Assembly: GCF_900101685.1 (NCBI RefSeq)
Contig: NZ_FMZZ01000002.1
Location: 186,001-250,000 of the forward strand
Source: Actinokineospora iranica
GTDB lineage: Bacteria > Actinomycetota > Actinomycetes > Mycobacteriales > Pseudonocardiaceae
Length of the DNA: 64,000 bases
Reading direction: 5' to 3'
Shown here piece after piece: positions 52,649 through 61,783 of the stretch (its first letter is position 1; the number at the start of each line of letters is the position of its first letter). Position numbers and translations under genes: made by a program. The notes under the pieces are model-generated. The model was not told where the DNA came from. It made no database searches and saw only the letters and a program-made list of their open reading frames with translations.

Positions 52649-53344
52649 GTGAACGATCTCATTGACACCACAGAGATGTACCTCCGCACTATTTACGAAC
52701 TCGAAGAGGAGGGCGTCGTCCCCCTGCGTGCCCGCATCGCCGAGCGCCTGGGGCAGAGCGGCCCCACGGTGAGCCAGACGGTCGGCCGCATGGAGCGCGA
52801 CGGCCTGCTCGTCGTCGCGGGCGACCGGCACCTGGAGCTGACCGACCACGGCCGGTCCCTGGCCATCGCGGTCATGCGCAAGCACCGCCTCGCCGAGCGC
52901 CTGCTGGTCGACGTCATCGGCCTGGAGTGGGAGCACGTGCACAGCGAGGCGTGCCGCTGGGAGCACGTGATGAGCGAGGCCGTGGAGCGCAAGCTGGTCA
53001 AGCTCCTCGGCCACCCGACCACCTCGCCGTACGGCAACCCCATCCCCGGCCTGGACAAGCTGGGCGAGGGCGAGCCCGCCCCGCCGGTGGAGGCTGGCCT
53101 GGTGCGCGTGGACGAGGTCGCCCGGCGCGGCGGCGGCAAGGTCGAGATCCGCCGCATCGCCGAGCACGTGCAGCTTGACCCGGACCTGATGGCCGACCTC
53201 AAGGCCGTCGGCATCCTCCCCGGCAACGTCATCAGCGTCGGCCCGTCCAAGGGCGACGGCAACACGATCGAGATCACCGGCGCGGGCAACACAGCCGAGT
53301 TGGCGCCGACGGTCCTGCACGCGGTCCTGGCCCGCGGGCAGTGA
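52649..53344 (+). CDS. ideR: Iron-dependent repressor IdeR (DtxR family)
   Basis: A 231-residue Fe(II)-activated repressor. The helix-turn-helix is IAERLGQSGPTVSQTVGRME. The metal-binding and dimer region carries HRLAERLL, EWEHVHSEACRWEHVMSE (Cys102-type ligand plus Glu and His) and GHPTTSPYGNPIPG. A C-terminal SH3-like domain follows. It controls iron uptake, storage and oxidative defence. GTG at 52649 follows GAAGGGGAACC. The stop overlaps galK. Confidence 0.96.
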   Translation: MNDLIDTTEMYLRTIYELEEEGVVPLRARIAERLGQSGPTVSQTVGRMERDGLLVVAGDRHLELTDHGRSLAIAVMRKHRLAERLLVDVIGLEWEHVHSEACRWEHVMSEAVERKLVKLLGHPTTSPYGNPIPGLDKLGEGEPAPPVEAGLVRVDEVARRGGGKVEIRRIAEHVQLDPDLMADLKAVGILPGNVISVGPSKGDGNTIEITGAGNTAELAPTVLHAVLARGQ

Positions 53345-54516
53345 CTTCGGCCGACCGGGCCGCCAGCCAGTTCCGGCGGCTCCACGGCCGAGCCCCCGAT
53401 GGGGTGTGGTCCGCCCCCGGACGGGTGAATCTCATCGGTGAGCACACCGACTACAACGACGGCTACGTCCTGCCGTTCGCCCTGCCGTTCCGCGTCGCCG
53501 TGGCCGCGTCGGCCCGCGCCGACGGCGTGCTGGCCGCGACGACCATCGGCGACGACGCCATCCCCCAGCGCGCCGCCCCGGTCCCGGTCGCGGACCTGGC
53601 GCCCGGGTCGGTCACCGGCTGGGCCGCGTTCCCGGCCGGGGTCGCCTGGGCGCTGCGCGGGCAGGGCTTCACCGGGGGCGCCGACCTGGTGGTCGTGGGC
53701 GACGTGCCCGCGGGCGCGGGTCTGTCGTCCTCCCACGCCCTGCAGTGCGCGGTGGCGCTGGCCCTGCTCGGCCTCGCCGGTGTCACGCCCGATGAGGACG
53801 GCTCCCCCACGCTCGCCGAGATCGCCCGGTGGGTGCAGCGCTCGGAGAACGACTTCGTCGGCGCCCCCACCGGTCTGCTCGACCAGACCGCCTCGCTGTG
53901 CTGCGTCGAGTCGCACGCGCTGTTCCTCGACGTCCGCTCCGGCGCCCGCGAGCAGGTGCCCTTCGACGCGGCCGCGGCGGGCCTGGAGGTGATCGTGGTC
54001 GACACCCGGGCCCGGCACTCGCTGGCGACCTCGGCCTACGGCGACCGCAGGCGCGGCTGCGAGCGGGCCGCGCGGCTGCTCGGCGTGCCCGCGCTGCGCG
54101 ATGTGCCCCTCGACGGCCTCGCCGAGGCGTCCGCGGCGCTCCCGGAAGACCTTCGGCCGCTGGTGCGCCATGTGGTCAGCGAGAACGACCGGGTGCTGCG
54201 CGGCGTCGCGGCGCTGCGGGCGGGGTCGATCGCGGGCATCGGCGCCCATCTGAGCGCGTCGCACGCGAGTCTGCGCGAGGACTACCGAGTGTCCTGTCTG
54301 GAACTCGATGTCGCGGTGGACGCGGCTGTCGGGGCGGGCGCGCTGGGTGCCAGGATGACCGGGGGCGGCTTCGGCGGCTCCGCGATCGCGCTGGCGCCCA
54401 CCGGTCGCCGGGACGATGTGCGCGCCGCTGTGCTCGCCGCCTACGCGGAACGGTCGCTGACTGCGCCGCGACTGTTCACGGCCGCGCCGTCGGCGGGCGC
54501 GGGCCGCGACCTCTGA
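53341..54516 (+). CDS. galK: Galactokinase
   Basis: A 391-residue GHMP kinase that makes galactose-1-phosphate. The galactokinase signature [15 protein letters not shown], the ATP loop [14 protein letters not shown] and the C-terminal [13 protein letters not shown] are intact. GTG at 53341 overlaps the ideR stop (GTGA), placing sugar metabolism in the same transcript as the iron regulator. galE follows; no galT is in the window. Confidence 0.94.
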   Translation: MTSADRAASQFRRLHGRAPDGVWSAPGRVNLIGEHTDYNDGYVLPFALPFRVAVAASARADGVLAATTIGDDAIPQRAAPVPVADLAPGSVTGWAAFPAGVAWALRGQGFTGGADLVVVGDVPAGAGLSSSHALQCAVALALLGLAGVTPDEDGSPTLAEIARWVQRSENDFVGAPTGLLDQTASLCCVESHALFLDVRSGAREQVPFDAAAAGLEVIVVDTRARHSLATSAYGDRRRGCERAARLLGVPALRDVPLDGLAEASAALPEDLRPLVRHVVSENDRVLRGVAALRAGSIAGIGAHLSASHASLREDYRVSCLELDVAVDAAVGAGALGARMTGGGFGGSAIALAPTGRRDDVRAAVLAAYAERSLTAPRLFTAAPSAGAGRDL

Positions 54517-54530
54517 AGCCGGGACCCCGC

Positions 54531-54580
54531 GAACCACAGTCGCAAGAACCACAGTCGCAAGAACCTCAACCACAAGAACC
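54531..54580 (+). repeat. 15-bp tandem repeat between galK and galE
   Basis: Three units of GAACCACAGTCGCAA (54531, 54546 and a diverged one at 54561) and the start of a fourth. The unit is A-rich for this genome. It fills most of the 85-base gap. Confidence 0.8.
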
Positions 54581-54601
54581 AGGACGAAGGCGAGGACCAC
54601 G

Positions 54602-55558
54602 GTGAAGTTGCTCGTGACCGGCGGGGCGGGATATGTCGGCAGCGTCTGCGCGGCGCGGCTGATCGAGAGCGGCCACGAGGTCGTGGTCGTCGACGACCTG
54701 TCCACCGGCCACGCGGACGCGGTGCCCGATGGCGCCCGGTTCGTCCAGGCCGACATCGCCGATGCCGCTGGCTCGCTGCTCGCCGACGGCTTCGACGGCG
54801 TGCTGCACTTCGCGGCGAAGTCACTGGTGGGCGAGTCCATGCAGGACCCGGCCAAGTACTGGAACGGCAACGTCCTCACCTCCCTGCGGCTGCTCGACGC
54901 CATGCGGGACAACGGAACCCCGCGCCTGGTGTTCTCCTCCACCGCGGCCACCTACGGCGAGCCGGAGCAGGTGCCGATCCTCGAATCGGCCCCCACCCGC
55001 CCCACCAACACCTACGGCGCCACCAAACTCGCCATCGATCACGCGATCACCTCCTATGCCAAGGCCCACGGCCTCGCCGCGGTCAGCCTGCGGTACTTCA
55101 ACGTGGCGGGCGCCTACGGCCGCTTCGGCGAGCGGCACACCACCGAGACCCACCTGATCCCGATCGTGCTGCAGGTGGCCCTGGGCGCCCGCCCTGCCAT
55201 CTCCATCTACGGCGACGACTACCCCACCGCGGACGGCACCTGCGTCCGTGACTACATCCACGTCGCGGACCTCGCCGAGGCCCACCTGCTGGCACTCGCC
55301 CACACCGTCGAGGGCGAGCACCAGATCTACAACCTGGGCACCGGCACCGGCTTCTCCAACCGCGAGGTCGTCCAGACCTGCCGCGAAGTCACCGGCCACC
55401 CCATCCCCGCCGAGTTCGCCGCCCGCCGACCCGGCGACCCCGCCGTCCTGGTCGCCTCGGCCGACGCGGCCGCCAAACACCTCGGCTGGGAGCCCGAGCG
55501 CGCCGACCTGCGCACGATCATCGGCGACGCCTGGGAGTTCACCCGCGCCCGAGCCTGA
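54602..55558 (+). CDS. galE: UDP-glucose 4-epimerase
   Basis: A 318-residue extended short-chain dehydrogenase. The NAD-binding [20 protein letters not shown] is at the start. The catalytic Ser/Tyr/Lys are in [12 protein letters not shown] and [12 protein letters not shown]. The substrate region [18 protein letters not shown] and [20 protein letters not shown] is typical of GalE. GTG at 54602. Converts UDP-galactose and UDP-glucose, supplying wall sugars. Confidence 0.94.
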   Translation: MKLLVTGGAGYVGSVCAARLIESGHEVVVVDDLSTGHADAVPDGARFVQADIADAAGSLLADGFDGVLHFAAKSLVGESMQDPAKYWNGNVLTSLRLLDAMRDNGTPRLVFSSTAATYGEPEQVPILESAPTRPTNTYGATKLAIDHAITSYAKAHGLAAVSLRYFNVAGAYGRFGERHTTETHLIPIVLQVALGARPAISIYGDDYPTADGTCVRDYIHVADLAEAHLLALAHTVEGEHQIYNLGTGTGFSNREVVQTCREVTGHPIPAEFAARRPGDPAVLVASADAAAKHLGWEPERADLRTIIGDAWEFTRARA

Positions 55559-55926
55559 CGACCCGTCGCCTTCGCCCTGGCTCCTGGCGGGGAGCCGTGG
55601 TCGCCGGGCCGGCACGACTGCCAACCAGTCGCCCGGCCTGCGACCACGACGAACGACGGCATGGCGGATGCCCCGGCAGGCAAGCGGCCGCCCGACACGC
55701 CTTCACTCGCCACCGAACCGCGCGCTTCCATCCCCGTCCGCGCCTTGGCCGCTGATCCACGTGGCGGCACGGCCGCGCGGACCAGCCGCTCGTGCCTGAC
55801 GCGGTGGCGATCGGCCTGGTGTCCAGGACCTGGGCACCGGCCAGCGGTCTGTTGTGGACGGCCGTCCGCCGTCCACAGACGCGCCCTGCCGGTGGGTTCA
55901 GCGGGACGCGGCTCCCGGGCCGACAC
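55559..55926. other. Convergent gap between galE and DUF4192, with a hairpin
   Basis: A perfect 9-bp hairpin, GTGGACGGC (55854-55862) with GCCGTCCAC (55868-55876), may end transcription from either side. I see no credible gene in the rest; open frames are Arg/Pro-rich shadows. Confidence 0.5.
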
Positions 55927-57063
55927 CTAACCGGGCGCGCGGGTTCTGGCGCGGGCGGTGTGGGTGATGATGTGGCGGAGTTCCGCGGGCGGGATGGCGT
56001 GGTCCATCGACGCGCGCAGAAGCGCGGCGAGAGTGTGCCCGGGGTCCGCGTCGGCCGCGATGTCCAGGGCCATGCCTGCCAGCGCCCCATTCCCGCGTAG
56101 GTAAGCGCTGACCGCGAGCAGGCAGGCGGGTTCGGCGCGTTCCGGGGCGGGGATGGCCCGGACCAGGCGTGTCCAGAGCCGATCGGCCGCGCGGGCCCGG
56201 TCGGACAGGACGATGGCGAGGCAGGCGTCGCGGATGTCGTGGTGGCTCAGGGCAACCGCGAGCGCGGCCAGTTGGTCGTCGTCCAAGTCCGGATCGGTGG
56301 CGGCGGGGTCGGTGAGCACCCGCTCCTCGTGCGTGCGGTGGGCGGGGCCGGAATCCGCTGTGAGATCAGGAGATTCTCCGGCGGGCTCCGGGGCCGAGTG
56401 GAACGCGGCGAGGGTGGACTCGACCAGGGCCAGGTCTCGGATGAAGGCGGCCGGGTCTGCCGCGTCCGCGGCGAGTTCGGTGTCCACGATGGCGTCGATG
56501 AGCGCGGAGCGGCGGTTCAGGTCCGCCTCGGGGTCGGGAGCCAGCGTGTCGGCCAGGGCTTCGCGGGTCGGGTAGGTGACCAGGCCCGCGACGGTCAGGA
56601 AGGCCGCGATCGGAGAGGCCCCCGGGTCGGCGACCGTGCCCGAGCAGGTGGGATGGGTGTAGCAGCGCCAGTGTTCGCTCTCCGACGCCGTGGGCGTCCA
56701 CAGCGCGTGGTCGACCGAGATGTCCTTGGTCGCGAAGGCCGCCGTCACCGCGTCGACCACATGTCTTTGGGGCGGGAAAGGCAGGTCTGGTGGCGCGTCG
56801 GCGTCCCCGCCGACGATCACGACGAACACCGAGCGGGCGCGGTGTTCGGTGATGACCGAGCTCAGGTGCTCGGCCAGCGATGCGGCGTCGGCTGCGGCCG
56901 GGAGGTCGGCGCGGATGATCGGGCCCAGGCACACGCTGTCTTCGCCGAGAAGCGTCACCAAGACAAGGGAGTCGGCCGGGTGGAAGCCCAGCAGGTGCGG
57001 GATGGCGGCGATGAGGTCGCCGCCGTCTTCGAGAGTGACTGTGGTGGTCGGTGGAGTCGTCAT
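55927..57063 (-). CDS. DUF4192 domain protein
   Basis: A 378-residue actinobacterial protein. The typical opening is present: AAIPHLLGFHPADSLVLVTL, followed by RADLPAAADAASLAEHL. A C-terminal helical half ends LRGNGALAGMALDIAADADP, the family's hallmark. Function unknown. ATG at 57063 is chosen over the upstream ATG at 57141, which would add an unrelated stretch. Confidence 0.92.
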   Translation of the reverse strand: MTTPPTTTVTLEDGGDLIAAIPHLLGFHPADSLVLVTLLGEDSVCLGPIIRADLPAAADAASLAEHLSSVITEHRARSVFVVIVGGDADAPPDLPFPPQRHVVDAVTAAFATKDISVDHALWTPTASESEHWRCYTHPTCSGTVADPGASPIAAFLTVAGLVTYPTREALADTLAPDPEADLNRRSALIDAIVDTELAADAADPAAFIRDLALVESTLAAFHSAPEPAGESPDLTADSGPAHRTHEERVLTDPAATDPDLDDDQLAALAVALSHHDIRDACLAIVLSDRARAADRLWTRLVRAIPAPERAEPACLLAVSAYLRGNGALAGMALDIAADADPGHTLAALLRASMDHAIPPAELRHIITHTARARTRAPG

Positions 57064-57193
57064 GAGTCCACTGTGCACAGGGCGGCTGGCTGGGAAAAGG
57101 TCTTCTCGTCCCCTGTGGATATATCCGGCCATTGTGGACAACCAGGCCCGACAGCGGGGAGAACTGTCGGGCCGGTGGGCTAGGTTGGGCGGC

Positions 57194-57580
57194 TCAGCCG
57201 CAATGCTCGAACGGGCTGGTGTAGCAGGCGGATCCCACCGAAGCGCCCCATTTCACGCACAGGTTCGCGGCGGACTTGGTCACCGGTCCCGCGTAGTAGG
57301 CGAACGACCCCGAGTCGGTCGTCCGGGTGCCGCCTTCGACCTCGGGGAACGCCGAGACCGGGGACGCCGTTCCGGTGGAGACGGACTTGATCGTGGCGAC
57401 GCGGTTGCGGCCCGTCGCGCTGTCGTAGAGCAGGTAAGTGCGAGCGGACGTGCCAGCGCCGCGGAGTCGATCGCGTTTACCGGGCTGTGGTTAGTGCGAG
57501 GAACGTCGCCACGACCGCTGTTGTGCCCGCCAGCGATAAGAGGCCCGGAGTCCGCTCATCTGCCACGTCCGCGAACGTCG
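57194..57580 (-). pseudogene. Decayed spore-associated protein A gene
   Basis: The C-terminal half is intact in one frame: TYLLYDSATGRNRVATIKSV through GSFAYYAGPVTKSAANLCVK to YTSPFEHCG and stop at 57194. The ending KWG...SPFEHCG is that of streptomycete spore-associated protein A. Just before it the expected VNAIDSAALA lies in another frame, and farther upstream a hydrophobic signal-peptide segment (GLLSLAGTTAVVATFLALT) runs into a stop. So a frameshift and a deletion have broken the gene. Confidence 0.7.
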
Positions 57581-57696
57581 GAAACACCAGTGACCCGACC
57601 ACGGAAAAGCGAGGAGTGAAGACTCCCGCCCCCCTGGAGAAGTGAACAAATCCGCAACCGCGAGTGAGCGTTCGACACCGCGCGACAGGACGATCG

Positions 57697-58368
57697 TCAG
57701 GAATCGACCGCGTCCACTGTGGACGTCTCGATCATGTCCAACGCCAAGCGGTAAGCCTCCGGCAAAGAGGCGCCTCGGTAGTCCGTCGCGGCGAGGCCGA
57801 GCAGCTGGTCGGTAGCGTTGACGGCCACCGTGTGCCGCAGCGTCTGAAACAGCGGGATATCGCTGCCGGAGTCGCCGAACGCCACGGTGTCCGCGTAGTC
57901 GAACCCGTGCTCGCGGCACAGCCGCTCGACGATGCGCGGCTTGGACTCCGGGGTGAGCACGTCCTCGTCGGCGACGGCGGCTTCCAGCGACAGCGGGTAC
58001 GGGGTGGCGAAGATGTGGTCGAACTCGTGCTCGGCGAACAGGTTCGCGAAGAGATCCTGGGACATGGTGATCAGGCATGACACGCCGCCGCCCGCGCGGA
58101 TGTCGTGCACGACCTCGCGGATGCCCGCCAGCTTCGCGCACGAGTCGTACGCCTGCCGGAACACCGACTCGGGCACCGGGCCCCACAGCCGCCGCACCTC
58201 CCGGGCGAACTCCAGCGTGCTGATCTCCTCGACGGCGAACCGCTCCTCCAGCGCGGTCAGCTCATCGACCGTGCCCAGCACCTCCGCGACGGCGAGCAGG
58301 CCGGAGGTCTCCGGCAGCAACGTGCCGTCCATGTCGAAGACGAACAAACGCCGCCGCACATCGGACAT
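57697..58368 (-). CDS. HAD-superfamily phosphatase (SerB-like)
   Basis: A 223-residue HAD hydrolase. The nucleophile motif FVFDMDGTLLPETS is at the start, motif II in SCLITMSQDL, and the metal-binding FGDSGSDIPLF near residue 165. The cap between residues 15 and 80 is helical, as in phosphoserine phosphatase. The true substrate is uncertain. ATG at 58368. Confidence 0.85.
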   Translation of the reverse strand: MSDVRRRLFVFDMDGTLLPETSGLLAVAEVLGTVDELTALEERFAVEEISTLEFAREVRRLWGPVPESVFRQAYDSCAKLAGIREVVHDIRAGGGVSCLITMSQDLFANLFAEHEFDHIFATPYPLSLEAAVADEDVLTPESKPRIVERLCREHGFDYADTVAFGDSGSDIPLFQTLRHTVAVNATDQLLGLAATDYRGASLPEAYRLALDMIETSTVDAVDS

Positions 58369-58572
58369 CGCACACCTCCACCGTCGATCGTAGGCGCGAA
58401 CGTATTCCCTTGACGGGTCGTTTACCCCTCAGCCAAACTCCTCTGCGTGTCCGTGATCCTCGGCTGGCTGGTGCCGCTGCCCCTGTACGGGGAGGACCAC
58501 GAGCGCGGCGACCTCGCCTGGTGACCACGCGGCCCGTCCGCGCCCGTCATCACACCCGAGAGGTCTGTTTTC

Positions 58573-59580
58573 ATGCGCTCCTTCATTCGTGCCCTGCCCA
58601 AGGTCGAACTGCACCTGCACCTGGTCGGCGCCGCGTCCCTCGACACCGTCTTGGAACTGGCCCGCCGCCACCCCGAGCACGGCGTGCCGACTGACCGCGA
58701 CGAACTTGCCCGGTTCTACGAGTTCACCGACTTCACCCACTTCATCACTGTCTACGGCTCGGTAGCGGGGCTGGTGAAGACCGGGGCCGACGTGACGACG
58801 CTGGTCTTGGGCATCGCGGCTGACCTGGCCGCGGTAAACACGCGCTACGCCGAGGTGACCGTGACCCCGCTCGGCCACCTGGTCACCGGAATCGATCCGG
58901 CCGAGCTTGCCGAAGCCCTCACCGAGGGGCGTAAGAGGGCGCTGTCAGAGCACGGCGTCGCGCTTGCCTGGGTCTACGACATCCCCGGCGGCCTGGAGAC
59001 CGACGGCCAGGAAACGATCACCTGGGTGCTGCGGCACGCCCCCGAGGGCAGCGTCGGGTTCGGCGTCGGCGGGCTGGAGGTGGGCGTGCCGAGGGCGCGG
59101 TTCCGCCGGTCGTTCGAGCTGGCCGCAGGCGCGGGCCTGCACCTGGTGCCGCACGCGGGCGAGACGGTCGGCCCGGCGGAGATCTGGTCGGCGCTGCGGG
59201 ACCTGCGCGCCGAGCGGATCGGCCACGGCGTCAGCGCGGTGGCCGACCCGGCGCTGCTGCGCCACCTCGCCGAGCACGGCATCCCGCTGGAGGTCTGCCC
59301 GACGTCGAACCTGCGCACCCGGGCCGTGCCGGACCTGGCCGACCACCCGCTGCCCCGCCTGCTGGCGGCGGGTGTGCCGGTCACGCTGGCCACCGACGAC
59401 CCCGGCATGTTCCACACGGACCTGGACCGCGAGTACCTGCTCTGCCACGAGCGGTTCGGGCTCACCCGGGCGGAGTTGGCCGAAATCGCCCGAACGGGGG
59501 TGCGGGCGGCCTTCTGCGCGCCGGAGGTGAAGGCGGGGCTGCTGGCCGAGATCGACGCGGTGGCGCGCGCCGGTGAGTAG
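58573..59580 (+). CDS. Adenosine deaminase-like enzyme
   Basis: A 335-residue amidohydrolase. The zinc ligands HLHL (residues 14-17), HAGE, the catalytic HGV segment ERIGHGVSAVADP, CPTSNLRTRAV and TDDPGMF are all in place. The usual HLHLEG or HVHLDG is HLHLVG here, so the acidic residue is lost. Candidates are adenosine or a related 6-aminopurine nucleoside; the altered motif argues against assuming plain adenosine. GAGGTCTG precedes ATG at 58573. A possible short leader frame (GTG 58457, 22 codons) lies upstream. Confidence 0.85.
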   Translation: MRSFIRALPKVELHLHLVGAASLDTVLELARRHPEHGVPTDRDELARFYEFTDFTHFITVYGSVAGLVKTGADVTTLVLGIAADLAAVNTRYAEVTVTPLGHLVTGIDPAELAEALTEGRKRALSEHGVALAWVYDIPGGLETDGQETITWVLRHAPEGSVGFGVGGLEVGVPRARFRRSFELAAGAGLHLVPHAGETVGPAEIWSALRDLRAERIGHGVSAVADPALLRHLAEHGIPLEVCPTSNLRTRAVPDLADHPLPRLLAAGVPVTLATDDPGMFHTDLDREYLLCHERFGLTRAELAEIARTGVRAAFCAPEVKAGLLAEIDAVARAGE

Positions 59581-59589
59581 CCTCGCGAC

Positions 59590-61143
59590 GTGACCAGTCG
59601 TGTGGATGCCCCGATCGTCGCCGTGACCGTCTATCCCGGACAGGCCAGGGTCACCCGGCGCGGCGCGCTGCGGGTGGCCGAGGGCGAGCAGCGGGTCGTG
59701 GTCGGCGGGCTCCCGCTGGGCCTGCACGCCGACTCCGTGCGGGTGAGCGGCCGGGGTCCGGCCACGGTCCTGGGCGTGGACGTCGCGCCCGAGCGCAACC
59801 CGCGCACGCCGGACGCCGCGCTGGCGGACCTGGCCGAGCGGCGGGACGCGCTGCGGGCCGAACTCGACGCGCTTACCGATCGGCAGACAGTGCTGGACGC
59901 GCGCGCCGAGCTGATCACGTCGCTGGCGCGGCGGTCGGGCGGCGCTTTCGCCCAGGCGCTGGCCAAGGGCGAGGCCGATCCGGCGCGGGTGGCCGGGGTG
60001 GGCGACGCGCTGGCGGGCCAGCTCGCCGACGTGCTCACCGAGCGCCGTGTGCTGGCCGAGGCGCGTCGGCGGACACAGGACGAGCACGACCAGGCGCAGC
60101 GGCGCGTCGACGACCGCGACGACGGCGCGCCCGACCGCACCGCGATCACCGCCGAGCTGGCGGTGTCCGAGCCGGGCGAGGTCGAGCTGGAGGTGTCCTA
60201 CCTGGTCGACGCGGCGAGCTGGGAGTCGCGCTACGACGTGCGGCTAACCGGCGCCGCGTTGACGCTTACCTGGTACGGCCTGGTCACGCAGCACAGCGGC
60301 GAAGACTGGCCCGAGTGCGACCTACGCCTGTCGACCGCCCGTCCGGCGAACAGCGTCGACGTGCCGGAGCTGCGCCCCTGGTACCTCGACGTGCGACGGC
60401 CGCCGCCCGTCCAGCCCATGTCCGGCGGGTACGGCGGCACGCCCGAGATGGCCCGGGCCGCCGCGCCTGCCGCGTACGCGGCGACGGCGCCGATGGCCGA
60501 GTCGTTCGCCGTGGTCGAGCACGGGGTGGCGGCGGCGACCTACCGGCCCGCGCGTCCCGTCGCGGTGCCCGCCGACGGGACCTCGCACCGCACGACGGTC
60601 ACCGTGGTCGAGCTGCCCGCCGAGGTCGGCCACGTGACCGTGCCGCTGCGCGGGCCCGAGGCGTACCTGCGGGCCACGGCGGTCAACACCTCCGAGCACA
60701 CGCTGCGGCCCGGCCGGGCGTCGGTCTTCCACGACAGCGAGTTCGTCGGCGGCACCGACCTCGCGGCGTGGGCGCCGGGCGAGGAGGTCGAGCTGACGCT
60801 GGGCATCGACGACCGGGTCCGGGTGGAGCGCGAGCTGGTGCGGCGCTCGGCGGGCAAGGCCGTGCTCGGCGGCACCCGGCGCCAAGAGGCGAGCTACCGG
60901 GTCAAGGTAGGCAACTTCGGCCCGCGCGCGGCCAGGATCACCGTGGTGGACCAGGTCCCGGTCTCGCGCAGCGAGTCGGTGGTGGTCCGCGACGTCAGCC
61001 TGTCCCCGGAGCCCGCGGCGCGCACCGACCTGGGCGAGGTGACCTGGAAGCTGGATGTGGCGGCGGGCCAGACAGCCGAGATCCAGTTCGGGTTCCGGGT
61101 GGACATCGCCAAGGGGGCGGAGCTGTCCGGATGGCGTGAGTGA
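59590..61143 (+). CDS. MuiA/DUF4139 family protein
   Basis: A 517-residue protein. DUF4140 comes first (AVTVYPGQARVTRRGALRV), then a coiled-coil-like charged segment (about residues 80-180), then DUF4139 from LEVSYLVDAASWESRYDVRL to the C-terminus TAEIQFGFRVDIAKG. An Ala/Met-rich stretch (about residues 275-300) interrupts the second domain. The family includes the mucoidy inhibitor MuiA; its biochemical role is unknown. GTG at 59590, nine bases after the deaminase stop, so probably the same operon. Confidence 0.88.
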   Translation: MTSRVDAPIVAVTVYPGQARVTRRGALRVAEGEQRVVVGGLPLGLHADSVRVSGRGPATVLGVDVAPERNPRTPDAALADLAERRDALRAELDALTDRQTVLDARAELITSLARRSGGAFAQALAKGEADPARVAGVGDALAGQLADVLTERRVLAEARRRTQDEHDQAQRRVDDRDDGAPDRTAITAELAVSEPGEVELEVSYLVDAASWESRYDVRLTGAALTLTWYGLVTQHSGEDWPECDLRLSTARPANSVDVPELRPWYLDVRRPPPVQPMSGGYGGTPEMARAAAPAAYAATAPMAESFAVVEHGVAAATYRPARPVAVPADGTSHRTTVTVVELPAEVGHVTVPLRGPEAYLRATAVNTSEHTLRPGRASVFHDSEFVGGTDLAAWAPGEEVELTLGIDDRVRVERELVRRSAGKAVLGGTRRQEASYRVKVGNFGPRAARITVVDQVPVSRSESVVVRDVSLSPEPAARTDLGEVTWKLDVAAGQTAEIQFGFRVDIAKGAELSGWRE

Positions 61144-61144
61144 C

Positions 61145-61783
61145 TCACAGTCGCAGGTAGCGCAGCACCGCCAAGACCCGTCGGTGGTCGCCCTGCGACG
61201 GCGGCAGGCCGAGCTTGGCGAAGACGTTGGTGACGTGCTTCTCGACGGACCCGAGGCTCAGCGACAGCGCGGTGGCGATGCCGCTGTTGGACCGGCCTTG
61301 CGCCATGAGGTCCAAGACCTCCCGTTCGCGCGACGTGAGCGTGGTGAGCGCGTCTGACCGTCGGCCGAACAACTGGGTGACGACCTCCGGGTCCAGCACG
61401 GTCTCCCCTGCCGCGACCCGGGTAAGCGCGGCCACGAAGTCGCCGACGTCGGCGACGCGGTCCTTGAGCAGGTAGCCGACGCCATCAGGGCGTCCGGCCA
61501 GCAGGTCGGCGGCGTGGCTGGTCTCCACGTACTGGGAGAACAGCAGGATCGGGCGGGACGGGTCCGCGCGCCGCAGCGCCACGGCCGCGCGCAGGCCCTC
61601 GTCGGTGTGCGTCGGCGGCATCCGGACGTCCACGACGGACACGTCGGGCGCGTGCTCGGCGACCGCGGCCGTGAGCGCATCGGCGTCGCCGACGGCCGCG
61701 ACGACCTCGTGCCCGCGCAGGGTCAGCAGTTCCACGAGCCCGTCGCGCAGCAGCACGGAGTCCTCGGCGATCACGATCCTCAT
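61145..61783 (-). CDS. NarL/LuxR-type response regulator
   Basis: A 212-residue regulator. The receiver has the acidic pair (IAEDSVLL), phospho-acceptor Asp in VSVVDVRMPP and Lys in YLLKDRV. The C-terminal LuxR helix-turn-helix is LTSREREVLDLMAQGRSNSG, ending NVFAKLGL. ATG at 61783 overlaps the kinase stop by four bases. It forms a two-component pair with the kinase. Confidence 0.95.
   Translation of the reverse strand: MRIVIAEDSVLLRDGLVELLTLRGHEVVAAVGDADALTAAVAEHAPDVSVVDVRMPPTHTDEGLRAAVALRRADPSRPILLFSQYVETSHAADLLAGRPDGVGYLLKDRVADVGDFVAALTRVAAGETVLDPEVVTQLFGRRSDALTTLTSREREVLDLMAQGRSNSGIATALSLSLGSVEKHVTNVFAKLGLPPSQGDHRRVLAVLRYLRL

Noticed and set aside
55559-55926. Remnant of an HNH/DUF222 gene after galE
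   Set aside because: Words such as GTGGAC and GTCCACAG prompted the idea, but no conserved coding fragment could be found on either strand.
58457-58525. A 22-codon upstream frame before the deaminase gene
   Set aside because: It has no ribosome-binding site and no known leader-peptide pattern; chance frames of this size are common in GC-rich DNA.
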